From NCBI GenBank assembly GCA_037892935.1, contig JAYXKI010000009.1, forward strand, positions 1,550,001-1,614,000: 64,000 bases of DNA, in the 5' to 3' direction. The DNA is from Phlebopus portentosus. Its lineage: Eukaryota > Basidiomycota > Agaricomycetes > Boletales > Boletinellaceae. The translations under genes and the position numbers were made by a program. The notes beneath the pieces are model-generated. The model did not search any database and was not told the origin of the DNA. It worked only from the letters and a program-made list of their open reading frames with translations. Shown here in pieces: positions 1-12,625 of this stretch (the first letter of the stretch is position 1; every line of letters begins with the position of its first letter).

Positions 1-293
1 CGGCGGCACGCATACCGATCAAATTTTAGAGGGCTCTGCTGAGGCTACGTTGATGCTGGAGGATCACGACCATGCAAACGGCTTCTCAGCCTAGCTGGGA
101 AAAATAAATGTAGACGCCCGAAGTTGTTCTAATGCAGTCTCCCTTCTCGTAATTATTGAATCTACCAGAATTAATATTGCGCTTGGTTTTTATGATGTAT
201 TTGTATATATTTGTGTCAAAGCCTCAAACTCGTGACCGTCAACAAATGACGGCGCGGATTGGACTACGACTACATAGTACTTGCCCGAAATCA
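1..293. other. Upstream region of NPR3
   Basis: No gene is supported here. The reading frame of NPR3 stays open upstream of its likely start, but the extra residues do not look like the family N-terminus. The stretch is presumably promoter and 5' UTR, possibly with the tail of a gene outside the window. Confidence 0.5.
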
Positions 294-3045
294 ATGGCAG
301 AGTCCTTGTTGGCCGTTCTTCTTGTCACTTCATCAGCGAAGGGATCGAATCTTGTGTTTCATTGGCCCCCATATCCGTCTTCCCAGCCACGGCTGGCGCG
401 GCCCAAACCCCGACGCGACGAGAAGAGCCTCTATTTCGACAACGTTTGGATCGCTGCTACGAATTATGATCTCAAAGCAGCTGAAGACAGTAGTGCCCAG
501 CGAAATGGATCTATATATGATGATCCAGAGCTGGATGAATGGGAATATGAGTGGAAACGGCCAAATGCATATCGCGAACGCGCAAGGTCTCTCAGCTTCG
601 CAGATTCATCCATCAGGTCACACCCTGGCTCACGACGAGCTTCTCCTTCAATGAAAGACTCGGTGCACTTCGATAAGGACAACAGTCGACAGAGAAGAGA
701 TTCGTCGAGCGAGCACGAGTATGAGAACCTCTTAGGATATCCAGCGGAGTTTCTCGCAAGTATATTGTGCCCGAAGGATGATATGTGTCATCAGAAATTC
801 GAGTTAATAGTGGATGATCTAGCGTTCATTGGGCATCCAGTATGCGCCGATTCGGATGGCGGATGGAGGTTTAAGAGGCCCCGGGGCAGAGGAACGCGGC
901 ATGCTTCGAAGGATGTTTCCGCTTCTCAGCCTCCTTCGTCTATACCTGAAGCACCTAAGGAGGAACCTTCAACACCCGCCATACCAGGGACGTCTCCTCC
1001 GCATACTTTCCACCTCGTCTTCGTCATTGACTTGCCGGACCCCTCGTCATCTGCTTCTGGCAATGTCTTCAAATATTTCCATGTCATGTACGAGCAACTT
1101 GCATTCACTGTTACGGCTGTACTCTATCAAGAACAGGTTCTACATCGCTTTGTAGATACAGAATGCGAAACGTTGGGTGGGCTCCGCGAGGGCTCCGTTT
1201 CTCGCGGCGCCTCGTTTACGGAATACATCGGCCGGGCGTTAGATAGCTCATCGCTAGCCCGAGCGATGAAAACACTTTACGATGCGATCAAATCAAACTC
1301 CATTGCGCGGCTGATTCTCAATGATGTGGGGATAGAAGTCCAGCTTCCTCCACAACTCGACAAACTTCTGCACGTTGAAGAAGAAAATCCAGATTTCGTC
1401 GAGCACCCCGAACCGGATGCAGTGAGCTGGGGACCGGAGCTCAGCTTCGGGTGGGGCTTACCATTGCTAGCGCCATGGAAAAGCCTACTGCTGTACGATA
1501 TGGAGGACGATCAGAATGATCTGAAGATGAACTTGTCGCGCCCTGGGCTTAGTCCGGAAGACCATGTGTTGGCCGAAGGGCTGGTCCAGTTCCTTGAAAC
1601 GGTGTCTATCTTTGATTCGTACGTCTGCTCCATTGTTATGATCAATGTATTTATTTATCCTCTTTCAGACTTGCAGATATCGCACATTCCCTGGATTGGG
1701 ATCTGGAGCGCCAGGTTTATCCGACTGTCCGTTGGTTGGTTTACCATCGTCGGGCCAAGATCGTTGATACAGTCCATAGAGGTCTACGTTCAGTATTCTC
1801 TCTGTCCTCAAAGATGGACCGTCCGTGAGTTCACGTCTATGCACACGTGCACACGTCTACAGTTTCTGATGGTCTATTTAGACTCCCCGAGCTTTCAGTG
1901 GAGTTTTCCAAGGCCTTCTCGCATCCCGTCATTCCCCCTTTACCCAAACTGTTCGCCGCAATATCCAATTCGTCGGCTTCCTCAACTCCCTCATCAGCTC
2001 CGTTTTCTCCTTCTTCCCATACACGCTTGTCAACCCACGCGATTGATTCGGCAACCAATGTGGCCTCCGCCTCGTCAGCGACGTCGCTTGATTTCTTTAC
2101 ATGCGCCGTACGTTCAAAAGATCTGATTCCCGTTTATCAAGATGTCGTTGTATGGCTCCTAAGGCGCGAACTGATCGTCGCGCTTCATCTGCATATCCGT
2201 ATCGTAGCCACACCGGAGATCAAAGAACGTGTTCGATGGCGGCGACTCGAACGCCGGCTTTCCTCGGTGAGGCACAGTCGGGACGCGAAGCGCCGTGGGT
2301 CCAGCGGACAGATTGGGCTGGTGCAGCCTGTCATCAATGATGGATTTACTGCGAGCCAGTCAAGGCGTCGTCGCCACTCGAGTCGTTCGGGAGGCGGCCC
2401 CGGCAGCCCCGCTGTCGCGGAAGGCGGGATTGCACAGAGTTTGAAGCACTATGACGCATTCAATACTCGTGGGAGGTCACAGATACGACGAGTGGATGCT
2501 GAAGACGGAGACAATGAGAACAACCGGCCCTCGCATTCGAGGTTGCAGGACTCCGCTATTGCTGATGATGTTGATGATGAATTTTCTGAGGGTGTCCGGG
2601 GAGAACGAAATGATAGTGGGAACGGAGAGGGTGATGGTGTGAAGAATGAATGGGATGATGACAAAAGAGATGATAACCATCTCCCGTCTGTTATTACAGA
2701 ACCCGGGCAGGCGACGCCCCTTCAGCAGATGTGGATCGAGGCGATGTCGGAGGGGAAACCTCCGGAGGTCGCTGAGCGGTTCAAACGGTATGCAGTCTTT
2801 TAACTTTTTATTTCTTTGCACTGATGGTCCACTCTGGCGTTTTCTTAGTATTAACCAGTTCTTTGATGGGAAGAGGACGGATGATGAAATCCTATACCGA
2901 GCGGAAATCAAGAGACGTCAACTCAAGGAGGTCTTGCAACAATATGATGAATTCGTGGGTATTTTTCCTGAACTCTGGTCCCTTCTTTGAATTGATGTCA
3001 GCTTTGTCCTTCAAACAGTTGCTGACGTCGCTCCATCCTGCTTGA
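294..3045 (+). CDS. NPR3: NPR3 / NPRL3-like GATOR1 (SEACIT) subunit
   Basis: Predicted join(294..1618,1669..1824,1882..2787,2849..2954,3019..3045), about 839 aa. NPR3 is a subunit of SEACIT/GATOR1, which acts at the vacuole surface to restrain TORC1 when amino acids are scarce (known for the family). The start was chosen because MAESLLAVLLVTSS followed by GSNLVFHWPP is the typical longin-like N-terminus of NPRL3 proteins. A central block reads HTFHLVFVIDLP and FKYFHVMYEQL. The C-terminal winged-helix part carries FFDGKRTDDEILYRAEI, and the last exon gives LLTSLHPA, as in NPRL3 ends. Low-complexity acidic and Ser-rich linkers (about residues 60-200 and 620-750) are common in basidiomycete homologues. 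All four introns are GT-AG with frames preserved. It is a single-copy, apparently intact gene, convergent with the BAP31-like gene downstream. Confidence 0.9.
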
Positions 3046-3396
3046 TTGGTGACCTCGATGCAAAACAATTTCTTATGGTAACTTGCAACGGAGTGTCGCG
3101 ATTGATCACTCTCAACCTATCTCGAAGCTCGATCTTCCCGGAGTCTCTTCTCGAACTCCACCGACGGCTTCAATTTGACGAATCCGCTCCACGATAGTCA
3201 TTCCAAGGCCCTTGGAAAGAGCGCATCATAAAGGCAGATCAGTATTAAATTCCAGAAAGATGCATGATACATTTCCGATGTGGAAGTTCAGACATCAAAA
3301 CAATAGAACTGCGGAACTCGAGAGATACCAGTGTAATGATAAGCAAGATTGCAAATACGTATGCGATACGTGGCCAAGATATGCGTGGCCCACGTC

Positions 3397-4319
3397 TTAG
3401 TCTTTACGTTTGTCGGATATTGAACCGGTTGCCTTGTTGTAATCGTCAGCAAGTCGGTCATACTCTCGTGCTTGCGCTTCAGATTGCTTCTTCAGCGTGT
3501 CTAGACGTAACGAGAAAAAATAAGCTGGAGTTATGATGTAATAGTATGAGTCTTTGCATACCAAAATCGCGCGACCGCGCCTCCGCCGCTGCGAGCTTTT
3601 TCTTCAGCTCTTCAACGTCCTCTCCAGACTTGCCAGAACCCTGTATAATACGTCGTTAAATGTGTGTTATTAAGCGGGAGAGAATGGGAAGACACGTGCC
3701 TCATTTATTTTCTTAAGTTTTGCGTATTCTTCCTGTGCGTGAATGAGGTCAAGCATGATGTAGAATGTCCGTGTAAGGACTATGGAGAGAAACAACGTGA
3801 ATCCAGTGAGGTATGCATTGCGTTGTGCACTGTGGATAAGCTCAGTCGAGAGGAACTATATCAGCGTGAATGACTCACTAGAATTTACGTGCAGCGAAGT
3901 TCGTCTCCGCACGCACATCGTGTGAGGGGCCCGACCCGCTTGCTTTTGCGGCTTCTACCTCAGCAGTGATACGTACCATGCGTTGGAATGCGTCAGCGAA
4001 CAAGATCCCCACGAAACTGTTTCAGATCAGTGAAATAACGCATCAAAGTCAGACGCACACAGAAAGATGAAAAATGTGAAGGAAGCAAAGTACGGACATG
4101 AACGCTATTTTAAGCCCATACGCAATCTTCCCGACTACGGGGGACTCGGAGAGGAAGGTGAAGACGCGTTTACGAACAGCGTGCGGCAAAGGTATGACAA
4201 TTGCGATGAACGTGGCCATTTCGGCCGCGAGCAGCATGAAGGTGAGCGTGTAGCTTGGAGATACAACATCAGTATAATACTCAGCAGTATCAGAGACAAT
4301 AATCTCACTAGATTGTCAT
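3397..4319 (-). CDS. BAP31/Yet3-like ER membrane protein
   Basis: Predicted complement(join(3397..3500,3562..3640,3700..3829,3879..4016,4098..4253,4309..4319)), about 205 aa. The family (mammalian BAP31, yeast Yet1-3) consists of ER proteins with three membrane helices and a cytosolic coiled coil that help export or quality control of membrane cargo. Exon 1 is only 11 nt and codes MTI plus part of Tyr; splicing gives MTIYYTLTFMLLAAEM, the usual start. Helices lie near residues 5-25, 43-62 and 108-130. The tail after residue 140 is a charged coiled coil (EELKKKLAAAEARSRDF) ending in KRKD, close to a dibasic ER-retrieval signal. The fourth intron appears to use a GC donor (GAG then GCACGT at 3699-3694) because no GT donor keeps the frame. 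It lies tail-to-tail with NPR3. Confidence 0.87.
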
Positions 4320-4703
4320 TTTGTTTGTAAAAGATGGAGGCGGTTGAAAGACAAGATGGATGAACGGACTGTGTCGGCTCGGCACGCGTCAACTTGAAAG
4401 AGGAGGCGTGTTCGTACGTCACCTTTCCCACGGTGGCTCAGGTTCGGAAATTCGCTCAGAATCCAGAATGCTTTGCTCCAACAACGGAATATCATTCAGC
4501 GTAGAACGTTGTTGAACAATAGGTATTCTTTAATGGTAAACTTTATACTATACAGTTGGTATTAAACACATTTCTTTCGTCCGAATTCAATCCACGGTGA
4601 AGTGAAAATAAATAGAAAGATCGTTGAAAAGGAATCAGGTCCGCACGCGTGACGGAGGCATTCGAGGAACGGGTTGAGAGAATAATAAGAATGGTGCGAA
4701 TGA
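4320..4703. other. Intergenic, BAP31-like promoter side and COX8 3' side
   Basis: No coding signal was found. This gap holds the promoter and 5' UTR of the BAP31-like gene and the 3' end of COX8; both genes are read on the minus strand. Confidence 0.5.
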
Positions 4704-5053
4704 TCACCCGCTGAAGCTTCGCTTGTCATACTTGTACTGGCTCCTACGTAAAGTGTTAAGAGTCACTCAGAGAAGACAGATAACGAGGGCTACGCACAAC
4801 TGATACCGAATAGCAAAGATAGGGGCAGCAAGTGCGCCAGTCATGGCAGCGTAGTATAAGAACTTCTGCTTTTTGTTATTCTGTGTGGCGTTGGTTCAGT
4901 ATGAAGCTTGAGACATCTTAGTAGCAGATAACGTACAGGGTCGACAGCGAAGGGGTCGAAGTGTGGTGCTCCAGAAGCTAGACGCGTCTGCTGTCGTCCA
5001 GCACGCGCCACCATGGGTGTGGCTCGGCGAGCAGCAACTCGGAGGAGTGTCAT
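4704..5053 (-). CDS. COX8: Cytochrome c oxidase subunit VIII (COX7C family)
   Basis: Predicted complement(join(4704..4743,4798..4880,4937..5053)), 79 aa. This is a small nuclear-encoded subunit of mitochondrial complex IV with one inner-membrane helix. Exon 1 codes a basic presequence rich in Arg and Ala (MTLLRVAARRATPMVARAG...) that fits a mitochondrial targeting peptide, then HFDPFAVDP. Exon 2 gives NNKKQKFLYYAAMTGALAAP, leading into the transmembrane helix and AIRYQL, and exon 3 ends in QYKYDKRSFSG. The AAP-x-FAIRYQL stretch matches the APF-x(3)-R-x-QL pattern of the COX7C/COX8 family. Both introns are GT-AG and frames join exactly. The gene is small but complete; start and stop are unambiguous. 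Confidence 0.85.
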
Positions 5054-6179
5054 TGTGCAGAAGTTGTAACAAACGATGCAGTCGATGCGATGATAGGGAT
5101 TGTTTTGCGCATTCTCATCACTCTGAGCAGAGCTTTTATACCTACGGTAAGAGTATCAAAGCCCATATCGGAAGCTTCAAGAACCTAGCGTGTCTCTTCG
5201 GAATGACGATTTTCAGCTGCTCCCGAGGCGTTCCCGATACTAGTCTGCACAGGTACTTCGACATTCAAACAAACATGTCGCTTGTACTGTATAATTGCCA
5301 TAATAGGCAACCATACGGCAATTTTCGTATGCTTCGGGATGCTTCGATTTCTGCTTCGGGAATGGTCCAAAGGGAGAATACGCACGGGATCGCTCGAGAC
5401 GTGCGCAAAGTCGGATCTTCTCGCAATTGAGAGGGAAAGAACTGAGTTGTTAGCTCAAACAACTGCGTAGCGAGCCACCTTGGCCGGGAGTAACATGACC
5501 TATGACGTCAACAAGCGTTAACAAAAGAACAGGTCCGTGCATATTTGGTGTCCATCACTGAAAGCGGGAAACCTGCATCGGTGGAAGAAGAAGGTATAGT
5601 CAAAGCTCCAGTCAAACAGGACCAAACAGAAGAGTGGAGAAAGTGAAATCGAACATGTATCATGACCAAGACTAATTGTTTATCCGATCAGGATCACCTC
5701 ACCCGTTTCTCCTTTCATCCTCGCATCAGCGCTGTATCGGAAGCACTAGATCCTCGGCACTCGGGGCAAAGAGATGACCTTGGTCGAGAGAACAGATCCA
5801 CAGGGGGCAGAATTACGTTTCGTTTCTGGGCAGCTTATTCAGGAAACAGAATTGGAAAGCTCGCCTCTGATTGGCTGGATTCCAGTTCCGGATCAAAAAT
5901 TTCAGGTTCGGAAATAGCGTTTTACCCCTTGTGAGAGTTATCTGTTGGAACAATCGAATCGTTCAAGTTCCTCTTTCGTTCATCTCTCAGAGACGCGAGG
6001 ACTTTTGCCAGGCCTAGACTAGAGAATCTGAAGCCTGAGATGTATCAGTATAGACGGTAATCAGCCAGCGAACAAGCCTGGCCTGAAAGAAAGGGGTGTG
6101 AGAAAAAGAAAACTTCTGCTTAAGTGATGATCTTATCAGATTAAAGACTGTCTTTCCTTTATTGACGACGGTCATAAGC
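5054..6179. other. Intergenic between COX8 and TAH18
   Basis: This is a divergent promoter region of about 1.1 kb. Open frames here (for example 4963-5430 on the + strand, which overlaps the COX8 exons antisense) have no recognisable family or splice support. I see no RNA gene or transposon. Confidence 0.5.
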
Positions 6180-8481
6180 ATGGCTGATGGCGACACTTCC
6201 TTAGACTCTAACACCGACGACCAAGAGCGCAACATTCTCATCTTATACGCAACAGAAACTGGAAATGCTCTTGACGCGGCGGAGCAGATCGCGCGTGAGG
6301 CTAAACGAAGGCTGTTCACCGTCCGGCTTTCTAGCGTCGATGTCTATCCACTTGTGTGTTCATTCAAATCTAGTCCCAATTATTGACAGTTAAACATGAT
6401 AAAATACAGGAAGAACTTGTGCATGAGGCACTTATCGTCTTCGTCGTCTCTACGACCGGGTCTGGCGTCGAGCCGAGATCGATGACGCCGATGTGGAGCA
6501 TGCTCCTCCGCGCAGACCTCCCCAGTGATATCCTCGAGGATCTACATTTTGCAGTCTTCGGATTGGGAGACAGCGCATACGAAAAATTCTGTTGGGCGGC
6601 GAAGAAACTTTCTCGACGCCTCTTGAGCTTGGGTGCGCAAGAGGTCTGTGCACGTGGGGAAGGGGACGAGCAGCATCCTCTCGGGTGGGTCTTGTCTGTT
6701 TTATTAGTACAGCTTCTGTATGTTAATACATCGAAGGCAGCGCTGAAGGTGCTTTGGATGTGTGGATGCCGCTTGTCTTTTCGGCGCTTGAAGCACTGCT
6801 TCCTCCACCACTTGATGGAACTATTGAAGACCCCGATGTCCTTCCACCTCCCCGAATATCCATAACTACCTCGGGGAAGACGCTGGATTGCGTTAACGAC
6901 CCGTTACATGGATTCAACGACTACCATTTGGCAACTGTACGAAGAAATGATCGTATCACTGCGAAGGATTGGTTCCAAGACGTGAGACACATTGAATTGG
7001 ATTTAGAGGACGAAGTTATGTGTGTCGTGTCTTTCTGCTTTCTTCATGAGTCTGAGCTGATTTGTCGGATTAAAACAGCTACTCTCCCGGGGATGTAGCC
7101 GTCATACACCCTATACAGCCCTCGTCGGATGTCGATTCGTTCCTTGGCAACACGAGTTGGAGTGACACCGCTGACGAGGAAATATACCTCTCACCTGTTG
7201 AACAATGTAAAGATCTAATACTCTTCTATTTCTGCTGCTCACGCTTAGTGCAATAAAAGTTTGGTCAATACCAGAGTCAATTCCTAGAAGAACAACGTTT
7301 AGACAACTCTTCGCTCGAAGCCTTGATATAAATGCTGTTCCACGACGCTCCTTTTTCAGAGTTCTTAGACACTTCGCCACAAACGAAATGGAGAAAGAGA
7401 AGTTATCGGAGTTTTGCACTACCCAGGGAGCCGTGAGTCCTCTATGAGAACGATTTGTCGATCCGAATTTCTGACTCTTGGATGCAGGATGAACTCTATG
7501 AATACGTGACGCGTGTCAGACGGACTATTCGTGAGGTGATAGCTGAGTTTCGATCGCTGAAGATCCCGAAGGAATACATATTCGATCTATTTCCTCTGTT
7601 AAGACCAAGGCAATTCTCTATTGCAAGTTCTTCGCTAGTTAGTTGCTTTTTCCAGCTGAATCTTCCGTATTAAGCTGAAAGGTCTACCAGGTCCATAGAA
7701 AGCAAGTCCACTTATGCGTCGCCATCGTACGATATAGAACCAAGTTAAAGATACCCAGACGGGGTGTGTGCTCAACATACCTCGCCGGTTTGAATCCTGG
7801 TTCGTTTCTCAAAGCTGGTTTCCGTTTCTGTTACTGAGCCCCGAAATGGAAGGCGATACCCTACGAATCAAAATACAAAAGGGCTTTTTATCTCAGCCGC
7901 GCAATCCTGAGATACCGATTGTTTGCGTCGGGCCTGGAACTGGGATTGCTCCTATGCGCGCTCTGATCGAACAACGGATCCATGAAGGTTCGGCAAGTAA
8001 GAGCGTTTTTTTTCCGTGAAGAAGAGGTAAAAGCGCTCAATTTTGATTCTCGCCAGACAACACCCTCTATTTTGGTTGCCGCTCAGAATCAAAGGACCAT
8101 CACTATGGATCCGAATGGCTGACCCTGGCGGAGTCTGGGAAACTCACTTACCGTACGGCATTCTCCCGCGATGGCCCAGAAGGCGTGAAGCGCGTTTATG
8201 TACAAGACCGTATGCGAGATGACGCGGAGAGGCTGTGGGACCTACTAGGACGAAGGGGGGGATGGTTGTATATTTCAGGGTGAGCATTCTTCGAGCACCT
8301 TCGTGACGATCTTTAAATATAAGTGTGATTGCGTAGGTCATCGAACAAAATGCCTGCTGCTGTGAAGGACGCTGTAGCTTTCGCAGCCAAGGAGGCTGGG
8401 GGACTGTCGGAAGATGATGCGAAGGGATTTGTGAAGAGGATGCAGGATGAGGGCAGGCTTTTTGAGGAGTGCTGGAGTTGA
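6180..8481 (+). CDS. TAH18: NADPH-dependent diflavin oxidoreductase TAH18 (NDOR1)
   Basis: Predicted join(6180..6353,6410..6684,6741..7019,7079..7206,7260..7432,7488..7637,7691..7799,7853..7996,8057..8279,8337..8481), about 600 aa. TAH18 passes electrons from NADPH through FAD and FMN to Dre2, feeding the cytosolic iron-sulfur cluster assembly pathway. The flavodoxin domain is at residues 15-160 (LYATETGNALDAAEQIA as the FMN P-loop, STTGSG, FAVFGLGDSAYEKFCWAAK). The FAD-binding domain carries YSPGDVAVIHP and RQFSIASSS. The NADPH site shows VCVGPGTGIAPMRALIEQR and LYFGCRSESKDHHYGSEW, and the C-terminus ends with the family pattern ISGSSNKMPAAVKDA ... FEECWS. Every intron joins in frame, so this copy looks intact. 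It is the apparent parent of the fragment at 21.5 kb and the decayed copy at 32.8 kb, and is convergent with FunK1 copy A. Confidence 0.93.
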
Positions 8482-9946
8482 GGAGGATGTGTATCGCGTT
8501 GTGTTTGTTTGGAGGCGGGGATATTAGTAATGTCGTTGGCTGCATAGGTTTATGAGACACTTATTCGGAAGGAGAGTTGAGAAGCCTCAGTCTTCGCCTT
8601 GAATATTTGCTGCTGGTGGGAGGTATTTGGTATGCCTTTATTGTAGTGCACTGTATGTGGTTGACAGAGGTCATATGTCAAGGGACGTCTGCAACATAAA
8701 CTAAGTAATCTGTTTTCTTCAAACTGCAACGTCATTCAACCAAACTTTATAATCTCTTGCTTTTTCATCGCAGAGCATTTCTTCAGGTCAATCGCCACAG
8801 TTTTTGAGCGCCAGGGCATCACGCTCAGCTGTCTCCGAAGCACTCTGCTCCTATAATACTATTGTAGTTCGACGTGGGCTTTCTGTAAATCAGATAGGCA
8901 TCTTTGACATTTTGATGACACCTCGGACGGGTTTCAGGAGCTTGATGGCGTAGAGTATTGGTTGGAGGTGAGACTCACGTTTTCTATGTACCATGTTAAT
9001 ATTTCTGATGACAGACATGCTCGGGAGAATTCGGTATTACTGTGCACTGCGTGAATTGGAGTGAAGTAAGGATGCTGTTGCACTCCCTTGCTACCGCTAC
9101 CATAAGATTGTTGTCAGACTGGGTACGTGATAAGAACTATTACTATAGCAGCGTCAGTTCTTATCGTGCAACGGAGTCGCTCTCCTGAAAAAGGGTAAGA
9201 GTATCGGGACTCGACTTGCTAGTGAGAAGTAGAAAGAGGGCATGCTTGCCTCCGTGGCTCTGAGAAATCAGATGCGGAACGTCCCGATCCGTGCTTGATG
9301 ATCGCTTGCAAAAGGCCACACATAAACAACCACAAAGAACAGTACGCGACAATATACCTATGCTAACAGTCTAAGTAAATCTGCACTAATCGACAATGTC
9401 AGGAAGTTGCAAACTGCCGAGATGAGTGCTGAGGTGTAGGAAATTGGTTCTGATAAGTCATTTACATATTCAGGGCTAAAGTAGATTATCAGCTTTACCC
9501 TAGATCGGTCTAGGCGGAGATGTCTTCATTTTGGTTATTCCAAAGGCCCGAACCAAGCCGGTTTCCACAGCACAAAGAGATCGGTTGACTTCAAGCAAGT
9601 GCGACAGGGAGAAGGTCTTTACATTCAGGACCGAAGATGATACTTTGACAACTATGCAAACAAGCGTCAGCGATATGCAATAAATCAAAATCTCAATTGA
9701 ATAAGACTTGATAGGTCAAGTTCAAGGGGACTCAAGAAAAGTTAGGATTAGTACTCGTGTAACCATAGTATTATATTCGTGAAACATACATTTAGAATCT
9801 TCGGCGCACGAACTAGTATCCATGTCCCATGGTACATTTCCATTACGGTACGGTAACTAAATGACAGCAGGCAGAAAAGTAAATACGGATATAGTAGAGT
9901 TACAGATAAGTAGACCTAATATGAAAAGAGATGGAAAACACGCTTC
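8482..9946. other. Intergenic between TAH18 and FunK1 copy A
   Basis: No gene was found. About 8482-8960 is visibly related to 35128-35680, downstream of the decayed TAH18 copy, so the segmental duplication extends past the gene. About 9620-9720 resembles 21950-22030, the 3' flank of FunK1 copy D. Small open frames at 9161-9352 and 9500-9688 on the minus strand have no support. Confidence 0.55.
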
Positions 9947-12625
9947 TCAGCCGATGGGATCAAAAAGCTTCTCCATGTACCTTAACGAAGCACATCCGTG
10001 GTTAGCCTACATCTTCGGTTCGAAATTTGCTCAAAAGATGCACTTACCTTGCCCTTTGAGGCGGTCGAATAGTCACCATGGTCTCATCGTTCTTGTCTCG
10101 TTCTCGTTTTCCTCCTCGGGAAAGAACGCCCGCATAATCCGCTCTAGTATGGTTCAAATCGCTGGCAGGAGCGTGGCTAGTAACGTGCGCTCGTCTCTCT
10201 TCGTCTTGCCGTCGCGAGCTTCGAGTCAGTATGTCCGATGAGACCATGTCTTCAGGTCCTCTATTCTGTTGAGCTTTTCGGCATGATACGGGCCTCGCAC
10301 CACTCAAAAAATCTCTGCATCTCCCAAAAAGTCCATGAACTTCATCGTGGATTCCCTCGAGCAATTCCATGCGAATATTTGGGAAAGCAGCTTCGAACTG
10401 CACATACTTGTGAACTAGTGTAGTGCGGATAGTATCGAGCACCTCCTTGATACTGTGGAGGTGATCTGGCAACCAGAGAAGGTAGTCGTGATAATGGAAA
10501 TTGACTTGAAGAAACAATGTGCGGCTCGTAGTCTTACTGGATCGAGGGAATAACTCCAATGCCGCAAGTCTTCGCTTCTCATCGCGTTCCCTGCCATAGG
10601 CATCCGTATTGCTTTTCTGGAAGCTTGACGGGCGATGGAAAAGTTCCCAGATAGCTATCCACCACAAAGACTCCAAGTCATGGAGATCATTGTGAAAGAA
10701 AGAAGGGGACAGTCACGCCTCTTGAAGCCTTGCGAGGTCTTCCATTCTGTGTTCCTGCAGTGCTTTGAGTCGAGCGTGTATGTTAGCTTCGCTGACCGGA
10801 GGAAGATGACCGTAATGTCGCACTGCAGCCTCGACAGCCATGAAGTGCGGGGTACCCTTCACGAGAATCAGGAGACAACCAGACATGAAACGAGACGGGT
10901 CACTCACTGTTAGTAGCTCATGTTCGACGTCGTAGTTCTTCTGCATTGTGTGTTCCAAATCTCCAATCAAACCTCGGCCTTCGTATAAGTACAGGTTCCC
11001 GACACTCAGATCACGATGTACCCAGCCGGCTCCATGAATGAACTTCAAGGCTACTCGATCTTCACGTCAGAGCGGGAATTAAAGAAGATATTGAGCAAAC
11101 CTTTTGTACTGTCACCTAATACAGTGAATGCATCTGCCATGTTCTGAACGGCGCGAAGAGGTTCTGCGACTTCCTCGAACACGATCCGATAGTGCTTCCG
11201 ATGCAGAATCCTCCTCATAGGGTTGTACCAATTGAGAGGGTCTTTCAAGTCGCCTCTCCTCAAGTCTTCAATACCAATCTCGGCCGACGGGTTCATGTCA
11301 TCATCGTTACATTTGCCTAGATTCTCGACATTCACCCAGTACTTCTCCTTGAGGTTGGCGTGTATCCTCGCATCATTACGTTTCCTGTATGATCCTCTTT
11401 GTCATTGACACGGACAAGACAATGCGCGACAGGAGTAAGAAGATGTGAAGCCACCTCCTGTCGAGCCTCCGCACCATATTTCTCTTCGACGTCGTGAAGG
11501 AGCATCTCACGTACGAAGTGTTCAGGTCTCTGGTCTTCCTCGATCCAGACATCCTTCAGCACGCGTGGAACGTCTGAGTCTTGTCGGCGCGCAATCCACA
11601 CTCTTGTTGAGTGGCCGACTAGCTCATCAGCGGAGCTTTTCGATATCACTTCGAGCGTTTCGTGGATCTCATCCCCGACATCTATACGATACGCCCGACT
11701 TCCGTCGCGCCTGGTGAAAGGCCGAACGGTCGGATCCCATCCTAACTCCTCCTTGGATGCGAAGGCGAGAGAGAGAAACACGTGAAATAGTAGGTCAAAA
11801 TCCTGTTTTGACATCGTCTGGTGGGCCGTCAGACTATCATTTGTAATCTAGCACTCACTTTGGAAAAGTCAAAAGGCTTGCTGACAACGGGAGATGCTCG
11901 CGAGCAGAACCAAAGACGCATGCTAGTATTCTCGACGGTAATTCCAAATGAGAATCTTCGGCCTGGATCCCGTACCATAGCAAGCTGGATATTAGAAACA
12001 ATCTTTCTGGCATTCTGAGGCAACACTAGGTTCAGTATTGCCGACTCACAGAAAAATAATGCTCACCTTCACGCGAGACTCTTGACTACTTGTCCTTCTG
12101 AAGACTGCAGTGAGCGCTATATCAAACCACGAACTTATCATGCGCTTCTCTGCACTGGCCCCTGCGGTTCGTTCTTCTCGGTCTTTGAGAACGAAGCACG
12201 CGGTTTGCGAGGATGTGCTTCCTCGGCGGCCGCTTCCTCGACCATCCTTGCTTCGTTCCGGAATGAGTACCATCTCCAGCACCTGCTCGAGATGTGACAC
12301 TTTCGCAGACGCTATAGAAGTCGCCCTTTCAAAAAATGTCGACCAGAGGGGCGAAAGAGTCGTATTTCTTCCTTCTCTTTCCTCCAGACACACCCCGAAA
12401 GTCCTTCCATCTGCCGGTGGAGTCAATATGTCCCTTTTTTCTCAGCATTGATACGATATTTTTTACATCGACTCCATGCCTGAGCGGAGGCAGGAGATGG
12501 TCTACGAATGCACACGCCTCAATCACGGGGAAAACATAGCCGGGGTTGCTCAGCTCTTCTTCAAAATCGATTAGTTCCTGCAACCGGCGAGTAGGGCTAG
12601 AAGACATGTTATTAGGTGCAGACAT
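9947..12625 (-). pseudogene. FunK1 kinase copy A (unit 1, inverted class), decayed
   Basis: Ancestral exons: complement(9947..9980, 10048..10856, 10908..11050, 11101..11802, 11859..12014, 12067..12625). The N-terminal domain (GYVFPVIEACAFVDHLLPP), the IQLAMVRDPGRRFSFGIT block, the N-lobe, the catalytic loop HRDLSVGN with GLIGDLE, and HNDLHDLES are all readable. Three lesions break it. A 6-T run (12331-12336) is one base too long and shifts exon 1. One base is missing near 11349-11356 in exon 3, which is 702 nt against 703 in copy D. A TGA lies at 10713-10715 in exon 5. Splice sites survive, so decay is recent. The gene belongs with copies D and G, also on the minus strand and each facing a TAH18 copy. 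A basic GKRER stretch sits near the C-terminus. Confidence 0.85.

Noticed and set aside
4963..5430. 155-codon open frame on the + strand
   Set aside because: It overlaps the COX8 exons antisense, has no recognisable domain and looks like a shadow frame.
12046..12426. 126-codon minus frame that could be a separate small gene
   Set aside because: It is the frame-shifted continuation of copy A exon 1 plus intron read-through, not an independent gene.
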